Source: Phycisphaeraceae bacterium (GTDB lineage Bacteria > Planctomycetota > Phycisphaerae > Phycisphaerales > Phycisphaeraceae). From it: a DNA stretch of 64,000 bases. The stretch lies in assembly GCA_020849625.1 (NCBI GenBank), contig JADLFV010000144.1:1-64000 (forward strand). The letters are read 5' to 3'. Every line of letters starts with the position of its first letter. Within the stretch, counting starts at the first letter, position 1. The translations under genes and the position numbers were made by a program. The notes beneath the pieces were generated by a model. It was given only the letters and a program-made list of their open reading frames with translations, had not been told where the DNA came from and ran no database searches. Positions 8,124 through 16,172 of this stretch are shown here, piece after piece.

Positions 8124-9329
8124 ATGTTCTGCCACACTGGTCTCAGCCTGATCGCACTGCTGGCGGTCAGCTTCGCTTCCATCGCCACCGCACAAAATAC
8201 CGACGCCAATGACATCACCATTCCCGGCCATGGCGTCATCATCGATCATCTGCCCAGCGACGGCGGCATTTACGTCGGGTCACCTTCCATCGCCATCCTG
8301 CCCGATGGTGATTACGTCGCTTCGCACGATCTGTTCGGGCCCAACTCCGGTGAGTTCGGAGGTGGGACCACGCCTGTCTTTCGCTCATCCGATCGCGGCT
8401 TGACCTGGCAGAAGATCGCCACCGTCAAGGGCCAGTACTGGTCCAATCTCTTCGTGCATGACGATGAGCTTTATCTGTTCGGCACGTCCGCGGCCCTGGG
8501 CGATCTGGTCATCCGCAAGTCCGCTGACGGCGGCGTCACCTGGACCGAGCCGAAAGATGAATCCACCGGCCTGCTTAAACGCAGCGATCAACAGTACGGC
8601 TACCACACCTCCTCCATGCCCATGCTCATCCACAACGGTCGCATCTGGCGGGCCTATGAAGCCATCGAGCGCGGCCAAACCTGGGCCACGCAGTTCCGGG
8701 CCGGCATGTGCAGCGCGCCCGTGGACAGCGACCTGCTCAACGCTGACAACTGGACGCACACCAATTGGCTGCGCAACGACAAGTCATGGCTGGCGGGCAA
8801 GGTCGGCTTCAACGGCTGGCTGGAAGGCAACGCGGTGGCTGCGCCCGACGGCCAGGTGCTCAACATCATGCGCGTCGATGTCGGCAACGGTGAGCGGGAG
8901 GTCGCGGCCCACCTGCACGTCGTGGATGAACACAACATGGAGTTCAACGCCTCGCGCGACATTCACCCCATGCCCGGCGCCGCCAAGAAGTTCAACATCC
9001 GCTTCAACGCGCAGACCAACACCTACTGGACCGTGGCCAGCATCGTTAACGAGGAGAACTACCAGACCGATCGCCGCCCCGCGCACATCCGCAACCAAGT
9101 GGCCATCATGCAGTCGCCTGACCTGATCAACTGGACGGTCGAGCGCGTGGTCATCAAGGACCTGTCCGACGTGCAGCACATTGGCTTTCAGTACCTCGAC
9201 TGGCAGTTCGACGGCCGCGACATCATTGCCGCCTGCCGCACGGCCTTTCCCGACGCGATCGGCCCGGCTCACAACTATCACGACGCTGACTTCCTGACCT
9301 TCCACCGTTTCGCCGACGTGCTGCCCTGA
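8124..9329 (+). CDS. Exported sialidase-fold protein (paralogue without anchor)
   Basis: About 401 residues from the ATG at 8124, nine bases after GGAG (8111-8114); a TTG at 8109 is the alternative. A signal peptide ends near ATAQ. Asp boxes SSDRGLTW and SADGGVTW mark the sialidase/BNR fold. Much of the sequence parallels the previous gene (IYVGSPSIAILPDGDYVASHD, GQYWSNLFVHDDELY, GFNGWLEGNAV), but it stops after the catalytic-type domain: no dockerin loops, no PEP-CTERM. The pair therefore provides one probably anchored and one probably soluble form. The substrate is not determinable. Confidence 0.82.
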   Translation: MFCHTGLSLIALLAVSFASIATAQNTDANDITIPGHGVIIDHLPSDGGIYVGSPSIAILPDGDYVASHDLFGPNSGEFGGGTTPVFRSSDRGLTWQKIATVKGQYWSNLFVHDDELYLFGTSAALGDLVIRKSADGGVTWTEPKDESTGLLKRSDQQYGYHTSSMPMLIHNGRIWRAYEAIERGQTWATQFRAGMCSAPVDSDLLNADNWTHTNWLRNDKSWLAGKVGFNGWLEGNAVAAPDGQVLNIMRVDVGNGEREVAAHLHVVDEHNMEFNASRDIHPMPGAAKKFNIRFNAQTNTYWTVASIVNEENYQTDRRPAHIRNQVAIMQSPDLINWTVERVVIKDLSDVQHIGFQYLDWQFDGRDIIAACRTAFPDAIGPAHNYHDADFLTFHRFADVLP

Positions 9330-9363
9330 AGCGATCGCACAAGAGTGACGCTCCGGGCCGTCC

Positions 9364-9408
9364 GAGCCGGACTCTGTGAGTCCGGTCCGGGCACGCAGTG
9401 CCCGGCTC
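9364..9408. repeat. Paired-hairpin palindromic element, copy 2 (inverted)
   Basis: This is the reverse complement of the element at 43-89 with few changes: hairpin CCGGACTC-tgt-GAGTCCGG and hairpin CCGGGCAC-gca-GTGCCCGG, enclosed by GAGCCGG and CCGGCTC. It lies between the sialidase-like gene and the ECF sigma factor. Nothing else is recognisable in 9330-9486. Confidence 0.8.
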
Positions 9409-9486
9409 AGAGTCGCGTGAACTTTTCATGGCCCGGCTGCGACTATACAGTCAGTAGCGGCTACTTCTTGTTCCGCGGCGACGGCC

Positions 9487-9969
9487 ATGGGTGAACAGGA
9501 ACAGTTTCTTGAGCTTTACCAGCGCCACGGACATGCCGTGTGGCGCTACCTGTGCGCCCGCCATCGCTCGCAGGACGCCCAGGACCTGTGGCAGGAAACG
9601 TTCCTGCACGCCTGGCGCGGGCGCAACGCCCTGCTGCGGGCCGCGTCGGCCAAGGCCTGGCTGTTGACCATCGCCCGCAACCGCAGCGTCAGCGCCATCC
9701 GCCGCCGCCGGGTGACGCAGACGCTGGGTGCGGATGTTCCGGCCCAGGCCGCCGCGACGGATGACCCGAGGCTGGCGGACATGCAGCGATGGATCAGCGA
9801 ACTGTCACCGATTCACCGCCAGGTATTGGAGCTGCGTCTGCACGAGGAATTGAGTTACGAACAGATCGCCGGCGTGCTGGATCTGCCTGTCGGCACCGTG
9901 CGCAGCCGATTGCACCACGCGGTCAGAACGCTGCGACAGAAAGCCGCGGAGGCGAACAAGGAGCCGTGA
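9487..9969 (+). CDS. RNA polymerase sigma factor, ECF type
   Basis: 160 residues, the usual ECF length. Region 2 is visible as DLWQETFLHAWRGRN with AKAWLLTIARN (core and -10 contacts), and region 4 as LSYEQIAGVLDLPVGTVRSR, a helix-turn-helix for -35 recognition. It directs RNA polymerase to a small regulon. One base separates its stop from the GTG of the next gene, a likely membrane-bound anti-sigma factor, and a lipoprotein follows, so the three form an operon. ECF factors often activate their own operon; no convincing promoter is visible immediately upstream. Confidence 0.9.
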   Translation: MGEQEQFLELYQRHGHAVWRYLCARHRSQDAQDLWQETFLHAWRGRNALLRAASAKAWLLTIARNRSVSAIRRRRVTQTLGADVPAQAAATDDPRLADMQRWISELSPIHRQVLELRLHEELSYEQIAGVLDLPVGTVRSRLHHAVRTLRQKAAEANKEP

Positions 9970-9970
9970 C

Positions 9971-10501
9971 GTGAACGATGCGAGCGATGCGAATGTTGTG
10001 CTGGATGAACAGACGCTGGAGCGGATCGCTGCCGATCGTGCAGCCGGCGAATGGAACGACGACCTGGAGCAGTTGCTTGCAGCCCACCTGTCCGTTCAGC
10101 CGCAGCATCGGGCACTGGTCGAAGCGACCAATGATTGCATGCACCTGGCCCGGGCTGCGTTGCGCCGGCAGGTCGAGCCTGATATCCCCTCATTCGATGC
10201 GATCACCGTGCTGCGCCGTGCGGCATGGCGGCAGCACATGGGTGTTGGCCTGGCGATGGCAGCCTGCCTGATTCTGGGACTGACCTTCGGCCTCTGGTCT
10301 TCGCCCGCTTCCCCACAACACACACACGTGGCCGCGTTCGATGCCTGGCTGGCCAGCGCCACCGAACAGACCGCCGATCAGCAATCCAACTCGCTTTGGT
10401 CCCGCCAACACTGGCAGCAGCGCCTGCAACAGGCGCAAACCAGCGAGCGGCCGGAATCTTCACGGAACAGACAAACCTTCAACCGAATCTTCGGAGGCTA
10501 A
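9971..10501 (+). CDS. Putative anti-sigma factor, single-pass membrane protein
   Basis: 176 residues starting at GTG, one base after the sigma factor stop, which implies coupled translation. The N-terminal 90 residues are charged and helical; one membrane segment follows (GVGLAMAACLILGLTFGLW, near 95-115), then a Gln/Ser-rich tail outside. This is the usual topology of an anti-sigma factor: cytoplasmic sigma-binding part, one membrane span, sensor part outside. No zinc-type HxxxCxxC motif is seen, so it is not a classical ZAS protein. The assignment rests mainly on position and topology. Confidence 0.6.
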   Translation: MNDASDANVVLDEQTLERIAADRAAGEWNDDLEQLLAAHLSVQPQHRALVEATNDCMHLARAALRRQVEPDIPSFDAITVLRRAAWRQHMGVGLAMAACLILGLTFGLWSSPASPQHTHVAAFDAWLASATEQTADQQSNSLWSRQHWQQRLQQAQTSERPESSRNRQTFNRIFGG

Positions 10502-10506
10502 ACGCC

Positions 10507-11892
10507 ATGACAAAAACCCAGGCCATTCTGCTATTTCTGATCGCAACCCTGTGGATCGCCGGCTGCGTGCCCAAGCGCGTGAGCTGGTCGCCCGACGGCA
10601 GTCAGGCCGCCATCATCGGCGAGAAGGGTCTGTACCTGTGCGATGCTGACGGCAAACTCTCGTCGCTGCTGGCGCCCGGCGTTAGTGCCGCCGAGTGGTT
10701 CTCCGACGGCAAGCGTCTGGCCGCGGTGCAGGAAACCGAAGTGGATCAATGGGACGAGATCGCCGCAGCGCTGACCGAAACCCAGCGCGATGCTCTGGTG
10801 GAGATCGCCAGACAGTTGTCCGCCGATCTGCAGTCGGCCGATCAATGGAACGATCGCATCAACAAGCTGAAGGAGCGTGATCTGGTTTCGCCCAACGAGG
10901 TGGCTGCCATCAAGCTCTACCTGCGCGACACCGAGGCGCCCAACGTGCCTGCCGAGGTGCTGGCCGATCCGAGCAAGGTAACCCTGCATGCCGTGCGCAT
11001 CGGCGAGGCAACCGACGACAAGATCGCGCTCGATACGGCCGTCTGGACAGGATTAAACCAGGTCTTCGGCCTGCGCATCGCTTCGCACGACAAGGCCATG
11101 ATCCTGACCACCGGCAACCCGTTCGGACAGGACAACGAACAGCGCATCGTCGAACTATGGCTGATCGCGCCGGATCAGCAACCGCAGGCGCAGGTGCTGG
11201 AAAAGAGCACCGCCCTGTACCCCGACTGGACCGCTGACGGCACGAACGTGGTCTATTGCAAACCAGCCGAAAACATGGATGCAGGCAACAATACTCTTGT
11301 CAGCCTGTTGGTCAGCCGGGCGGTATGCGATACTGAGGGTCAACTGCTGGCCGAAAATGCGCAAGTCAAGGAACTAGCGGGTCTGATGATGAGCGATTTG
11401 ACGCGCGTCTGTTGCCTCCGCGATGGGCGGATTCTCTTTAACAGCAACGAAGTGCAACTGCCCACCACGCCGGACGACGTGAACGAAAAAAACCTGCTTT
11501 TCAGCATCAATCCGGGCAAGCGGGCCACGGTGGCCCGCCTGGTGCCGCGCAGTCAGGAGTCGAATCTCGGCGATGCCATGTGGACGTTTGCGGTCAGTCC
11601 CGATGAGAAGCACGTGGCGTTTCTGGGCGAAAAGGGCCGCGTGTTGGTGATGGATATAGCCGACGGCAACGTGCGCTCGGTGCAGACGAAAGAGGACAGC
11701 GACGCCGGGCGCACGCAGCCGGTGTGGCGCAACGCCGACGAGCTTTGCTTCACCGAGCCGGTGCCCGACGATCAGAAAGTCGAGGGCGGTCCCAAGTCAC
11801 GTCTGGTGCTGCTGAACGTGACGACCGAGGAGGACCGCCGCTCGCTCAGCGACAAGTGGCCAGCCGAGGTGGTCGAGGGATTGCTGAACTGA
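10507..11892 (+). CDS. Lipoprotein with TolB-like beta-propeller repeats
   Basis: About 461 residues. The ATG at 10507 starts a lipoprotein signal (ILLFLIATLWIAGC, lipobox with Cys near 19). Directly after comes VSWSPDGSQAAIIGEKGLYL, a TolB/WD40-type blade, and similar blades occur later (DWTADGTNVVYCKP, AVSPDEKHVAFLGEKG). Six- or seven-bladed propellers of this type bind partner proteins. It lies five bases after the anti-sigma candidate, so it is probably the third gene of the ECF operon and could be an envelope sensor or target; that is inference. Confidence 0.72.
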   Translation: MTKTQAILLFLIATLWIAGCVPKRVSWSPDGSQAAIIGEKGLYLCDADGKLSSLLAPGVSAAEWFSDGKRLAAVQETEVDQWDEIAAALTETQRDALVEIARQLSADLQSADQWNDRINKLKERDLVSPNEVAAIKLYLRDTEAPNVPAEVLADPSKVTLHAVRIGEATDDKIALDTAVWTGLNQVFGLRIASHDKAMILTTGNPFGQDNEQRIVELWLIAPDQQPQAQVLEKSTALYPDWTADGTNVVYCKPAENMDAGNNTLVSLLVSRAVCDTEGQLLAENAQVKELAGLMMSDLTRVCCLRDGRILFNSNEVQLPTTPDDVNEKNLLFSINPGKRATVARLVPRSQESNLGDAMWTFAVSPDEKHVAFLGEKGRVLVMDIADGNVRSVQTKEDSDAGRTQPVWRNADELCFTEPVPDDQKVEGGPKSRLVLLNVTTEEDRRSLSDKWPAEVVEGLLN

Positions 11893-11910
11893 GCGGCGAT
11901 GACCGCATCC

Positions 11911-11962
11911 GTTTAGCGGGCGAGCTTGCTCGCCCTACGCGGAGCAAGCTTCGCAGCTAAAC
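11911..11962. repeat. 52-bp clover-shaped palindromic element, copy 1
   Basis: GTTTAGC (11911-11917) pairs with GCTAAAC (11956-11962); inside are two hairpins, GGGCGAGC-tt-GCTCGCCC and GCGGAGC-aa-GCTTCGC. A second 52-base copy is at 48065-48116, where the second hairpin is a perfect CGCGGAGC/GCTCCGCG. This copy lies between converging genes and could also act in termination. Confidence 0.8.
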
Positions 11963-11982
11963 GCACAACTGCACCGTGCAGT

Positions 11983-13236
11983 TCATGGCGACGTCTCCAT
12001 ATCCTTGCCGGTGTCGAAATAGTCGATCGCTTCCTGGGCGCTGTGCACCACCGGATCGCTGTTGAGCAGGTCCGTGATGTCGATGATGCCGGACCACCCG
12101 CGATCCACCGCACCATAACTGGCATAAGCGCGATACACCGCCTGGGACGCGACATTCTCATATGTGTTGTCGAACATGCGCACGCTGTCTATCTCGATGC
12201 CGAGATTGCGCCGCATCAACTCTTTGCGCTGCTCGACCGTGCCATGCTCCAGCAGGTCGGCCTCTTGGGGCGTCAGCAGGTGCCGGCGGCCGGGCGGATC
12301 GTAGCCGCTGTGATGGAAGATCAATGCGTAGCGCGCCCCCCAGCCTTCACGCGTCTGCTCAGCGTTTTCATAGATGAACGTGTTGCCGGCTATCAGGAAG
12401 TTGGTGCCGAAGTATTCGTACCTTGGTCTTTCGACATTGGCGGCTGGATTGTCATCGTTAAACAGCGGCACGGCGATCATGGGCATGTGCCCATTGTGGT
12501 ACGTGCCCGTGGATCGGAACGTGCAGCCGTACACCACGCCGAAGTCGCTGCGATCGCGGAAGCGCACGTAGTCGCCGGCACTGTCGATGAAGGTGCAGTT
12601 GATGAGTTTGACGTGCGACGGTTCATAAGCGGTGTAAACCATGTGAGCGTGGCTGTCCTGGCCGAGGCGATTGAATTCGCAGTCGCGCAGTACGACGTTG
12701 ATCGCCCGCGCCCCGGTGACTGAGACGCCGCTGTAGTAAGCCCCGGTGAAATCGATCCAGCGGCATTGCTCGATGAGGATGGCGCTGGAGTTGTCCACGA
12801 AGATGCCCTGCCCGCAATGAGCGTCGCCGGTGATCATCAGCCCGCGCATGGTCATGTTGCGGCAATCCTTCAGGTGCAGCAGCGGATTGCGCTCGGCCGT
12901 GTCGGACGGATCTTCACGAATGACCACGTTGCCTGTAGTGGCGGCCCGCAGGGTCAGGCGATGTTCATCGCTTCCCATCTTCTCCAGCAGCAGCGTGGGT
13001 GCGAACAGGTATTTTCCGTCGGCGAAAACGACCTCGACCGGGCTGCTACCGAGCGACTGCTGCGCCAGCTTCCATAAGGCTGGATCATCAAACTTCGCGG
13101 CATTCGATTCCGTGGAGCCATTCCCGTCACCGACTGCCTCGGGTGCGACATGCAACACGACCAGTGACTGGCACCACGCACTCCGACAGGACAACAGAAG
13201 TATCAGACAACATGCTGCGGCGGTGAATCGCGTCAT
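11983..13236 (-). CDS. Exported right-handed beta-helix protein
   Basis: 417 residues with a signal peptide ending near SAWCQ. The central part has short repeated rungs typical of parallel beta-helices (LHLKDCRNMTMRGLMITGD, SSAILIEQCRWIDFTG, AINVVLRDCEFNRL, VKLINCTFIDSAG). Such proteins are often polysaccharide lyases or hydrolases, or adhesins. The segment between about 60 and 95 (FADGKYLFAPTLLL, LTLRAATTGNVVI) is the usual N-terminal cap region. No catalytic set can be assigned from sequence alone. The start has AGG eight to ten bases upstream. It converges with the TolB-like lipoprotein gene. Confidence 0.8.
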   Translation of the reverse strand: MTRFTAAACCLILLLSCRSAWCQSLVVLHVAPEAVGDGNGSTESNAAKFDDPALWKLAQQSLGSSPVEVVFADGKYLFAPTLLLEKMGSDEHRLTLRAATTGNVVIREDPSDTAERNPLLHLKDCRNMTMRGLMITGDAHCGQGIFVDNSSAILIEQCRWIDFTGAYYSGVSVTGARAINVVLRDCEFNRLGQDSHAHMVYTAYEPSHVKLINCTFIDSAGDYVRFRDRSDFGVVYGCTFRSTGTYHNGHMPMIAVPLFNDDNPAANVERPRYEYFGTNFLIAGNTFIYENAEQTREGWGARYALIFHHSGYDPPGRRHLLTPQEADLLEHGTVEQRKELMRRNLGIEIDSVRMFDNTYENVASQAVYRAYASYGAVDRGWSGIIDITDLLNSDPVVHSAQEAIDYFDTGKDMETSP

Positions 13237-13326
13237 GATGGAACCTGCTGAGAAGTGAATGGTCCAGTCATCATACCACAGCCAAACAGGTTGCAGATCA
13301 TATCGAACAGTCGATAATGCCGCATC

Positions 13327-15036
13327 ATGAATGAGCCCATCTTACAGAGCAGTCCACGAGCAATCGGCGCCGGCCGCGCCTGGGGCGGCCTGCTGCTGAT
13401 CTGGCTGCTCTGTCTGCCCCCGATGCTGGTGAAGCTGGGCGCAACCGATTCCGGTCGCACCATGGAAAACATCACCGTGATGACGTCGCAGGAAACGTAC
13501 CTGCGCCAGCACGGCTCGATCAAGAACAACCTCGAAGCCGATCCGCACGCCTGGCTGCTGCCCACGCGCAACCTTCAGCCCCGCATCACCAAGCCACCCG
13601 GCGCGGTGTGGCTGAACCTGCTGGCGTTCACCGGACTGGATAGTAATCAAGCCACCGCGCAGGATTTCATCTTCCGGGGGCGGCTGGTGGCGGTGGCCAT
13701 GTATTTGGTGCTGATCGGCGCGGTGTATTGGATCGGCCTGAGCTGGGAGGGCGGAAGACTGGCGGTCGTCTCGTCGCTGGCGGTCGGCACCATGTGGTTC
13801 GTGCAGCGCGAAGGCATGACCGCACAGTACGACATCCACATGGCCGGCTGGTCGGCGCTGTCGGTTGCCGGCGTAGCGTGGGCCATCACGGCCCCCGAAA
13901 GTGGCAAAATCAGGCGCGTGATTGGTTGGATCATTGCCGGCGCTGCATTGGGGCTGGCGTGGTACGCCAAGGGACCGCTGGCCCTGGTGGTGACGCTGAT
14001 TCCGTGGGTGATCTTCGTCTGGTGCCGCAAGACCAACTGGAAGCAGAACGTGCTATGGATGATCGCGGCGCTGCTGATCGCCTGCGCCATGATTGGGCCG
14101 TGGTACGTGTGGATCGTGCGCACCGTGCCGGGGGCGATGAAGGTGTGGATGACCGAAGCTGAGGCCCAGCGCGACAAAGCGAACCAGATCTACTACTACG
14201 TCGTGGTCCTGGCTATGGTCGCGCCGTGGACGATGTGGCTGATTGGCGGGCTTGTTCTGCCGTGGACCAAGCCGGTCCGCGAACAGCGCCGGCGGCTGCT
14301 GGCTGCATGGTGGTGGTTCGTCGCCATCTTCGTCTTCTTCACCATTCCCGGCGCCAAGCAGCAGCGCTACATTCTGCCCGCCATGGCTGCGGCGGCGCTG
14401 TTGATCGGGCAATTGTGGACTCAGAACCAGCGCCAGGCCGATCGCGGCGAACGCGATGAGGGCATCAACCTGCTGAGCGTGCCGCACTGGTCAGCTCTGG
14501 CGGTGGCGAGTGTGGCGTATCCGCTGATGCTGGTGCTGCGCCCGGACATCAACGGCGCAGCCACCTGGACGATCGCCGTGTGCGCCAGTGTCGCCATGTT
14601 GGCCATCGTGGCCATGGGCGTGCGCTGGCACTGGCAATGGCGACCGCTGGCAGCCGCGCTGGCCACGGCGGGCTGGGCGCTGGCGTTCACCACGCTCATG
14701 TGGTCCGCCTATCTGTCCCTGCCGCGCCACGCCAACGAACTGCGGCCCTATGCTGAGCATGTGGACGCTTTGGCGGGCGATCACCCGCTGACCATGCTGT
14801 GGCTCGAAGGCCAGAAACGCTCGATCAACGAAGAGTTGCACCTGTATTCGCTGCGCGTGGTCTACGGCACGAGCCCGGAGAATCTCGCCCAGCGCGGCGG
14901 CCGCTTCGTGATCTCCAGCGAGGATGAGACGTCCAGGGCGATCATGCACGAAGCGGGTTACGAGCCGATCTATCGCTTCGAGCAGAACTACGGCCTCTGG
15001 AACATTCTGTGGGAAAACCCGCAGAAAACGCAGTAA
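13327..15036 (+). CDS. ArnT/PMT-like membrane glycosyltransferase (GT39 family)
   Basis: 569 residues with about twelve hydrophobic segments. The first membrane segment is followed by a large loop with acidic residues and TSQETYL, the pattern of lipid-linked sugar transferases in the ArnT/PMT superfamily; AWLLPTRNLQPRITKPPGAVWL matches the typical KPPG stretch. Such enzymes move a sugar from a polyprenyl phosphate onto lipid A, protein or another lipid at the outer face of the inner membrane. The substrate is not evident. The start lacks a clear ribosome site. It is divergent from the beta-helix gene and converges, 12 bases apart, on the next gene. Confidence 0.8.
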   Translation: MNEPILQSSPRAIGAGRAWGGLLLIWLLCLPPMLVKLGATDSGRTMENITVMTSQETYLRQHGSIKNNLEADPHAWLLPTRNLQPRITKPPGAVWLNLLAFTGLDSNQATAQDFIFRGRLVAVAMYLVLIGAVYWIGLSWEGGRLAVVSSLAVGTMWFVQREGMTAQYDIHMAGWSALSVAGVAWAITAPESGKIRRVIGWIIAGAALGLAWYAKGPLALVVTLIPWVIFVWCRKTNWKQNVLWMIAALLIACAMIGPWYVWIVRTVPGAMKVWMTEAEAQRDKANQIYYYVVVLAMVAPWTMWLIGGLVLPWTKPVREQRRRLLAAWWWFVAIFVFFTIPGAKQQRYILPAMAAAALLIGQLWTQNQRQADRGERDEGINLLSVPHWSALAVASVAYPLMLVLRPDINGAATWTIAVCASVAMLAIVAMGVRWHWQWRPLAAALATAGWALAFTTLMWSAYLSLPRHANELRPYAEHVDALAGDHPLTMLWLEGQKRSINEELHLYSLRVVYGTSPENLAQRGGRFVISSEDETSRAIMHEAGYEPIYRFEQNYGLWNILWENPQKTQ

Positions 15037-15048
15037 CCGCAACAGCCG

Positions 15049-16134
15049 TCAATCCGGCGCCACGGCCGCCCGCTGCCACTGCTGCGTGTCGCCCGTCTCG
15101 TTGGGGTTGAAGTTCACGTCGTTGGACAGGAGGTACTCGCCGTTGGGATTCACCCACACGTCCTTGTACTCGTTGGGCAGTTCCACGTCACGGTCGGCGA
15201 AAGGATCGTGATAAGTCTCGACGCCGCGGATCGTTTCGCTCCATTGACGGGCGATGCGGTCGCTGCTGCGCTGCTGGTTTTCGTAGGCCTCCTGGTTCAT
15301 GCGCATGATCTCGTCGCTGTTCTGAGCGATACGCCGGCTCAATTCACCGGCATTATGGATCGCCTGCATCTGGTTCTGCTGCCACAACTGCACCACGTAG
15401 CGGTAGCCGGCAAACCACTGCGGCTGCACGCGGATGGAACTGACCATGGCGTTCAGCAGCGGCGCATACTGATCGAGCTGCCCGGCCGGGGCGCGAAAGG
15501 CGTACTGCTGATGGGCCTGCCAGAACGTGGTGCCGGGCAGCATGGGGCCGGTGGCGAAAACCAGCGCGACGTAATAATCCTCCTGATAATCCTGCCCGTT
15601 CCAGGCGTAACCGATGCGCACGCGCTCGGCGACCACCAGTTTCTGCACGTTCGGCTCAGCCACCACCTGCGTGATCGCCTGGGCCACGGCCGGCAGCGGC
15701 TCGCGCTCGATCATCTGTGGCTCGATACCCTGGCGATAAAACGGCAGCAGCGCTTCGCCGATGTATTGGGCTGCGTCGGTCAGCGGCGGATAAATGATGT
15801 TGCCCAGGTAATTGCTGCCCACGGGAAAACCCGCAATACCACCTTCGGTCCAGTTGCAGGGCACGACCGGGAAAAACTCCAGCGCCACCTGGCCGTCGGG
15901 CGAACTGACGACCATGTGCGTGGTGGCCAGGTTCGACTGATTCTGCCGCCATTCCACGCCGCCGGTCGTCTGCCAGTCCACGGGGATGAGCATGGTGAAA
16001 GCGACCTCATTGTTAATGCCCGGATCGCGCACCTCCAGCAGTCTCAGACGCAAGGTCTGATCGTTCTGTGCAAATGTTGTACCGGCGCACACGACTGAAA
16101 ACACGATGGAAACAAAGATGATTTGCTTGGACAT
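15049..16134 (-). CDS. Exported protein of unknown function
   Basis: About 361 residues starting MSKQIIF; this ATG at 16134 is eight bases after AAGGA, whereas the ATG at 16143 directly abuts it. A signal peptide ends near TTFAQ. The body has no motif I recognise: a beta-rich first half (FTMLIPVDWQTTGGVEWRQN, TTHMVVSSPDGQVALEFFPV) and a helical second half rich in Gln, Asn and Arg (QNSDEIMRMNQEAYENQQRS), ending in NPNGEYLLSNDVNFNPNE. It converges with the glycosyltransferase gene and shares its strand with the rhamnosidase, about 40 bases downstream of that gene's stop. Confidence 0.7.
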   Translation of the reverse strand: MSKQIIFVSIVFSVVCAGTTFAQNDQTLRLRLLEVRDPGINNEVAFTMLIPVDWQTTGGVEWRQNQSNLATTHMVVSSPDGQVALEFFPVVPCNWTEGGIAGFPVGSNYLGNIIYPPLTDAAQYIGEALLPFYRQGIEPQMIEREPLPAVAQAITQVVAEPNVQKLVVAERVRIGYAWNGQDYQEDYYVALVFATGPMLPGTTFWQAHQQYAFRAPAGQLDQYAPLLNAMVSSIRVQPQWFAGYRYVVQLWQQNQMQAIHNAGELSRRIAQNSDEIMRMNQEAYENQQRSSDRIARQWSETIRGVETYHDPFADRDVELPNEYKDVWVNPNGEYLLSNDVNFNPNETGDTQQWQRAAVAPD

Positions 16135-16172
16135 GGCAGTCATCCTTTATGAGATGTCAGTGATTTGCCCGC

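Noticed and set aside
13671..13680. Ten-mer copy in the ArnT-like gene as an insertion
   Set aside because: It encodes FRGR at a place where the family has a natural Arg-rich turn; counted as a copy but not as evidence for insertion.
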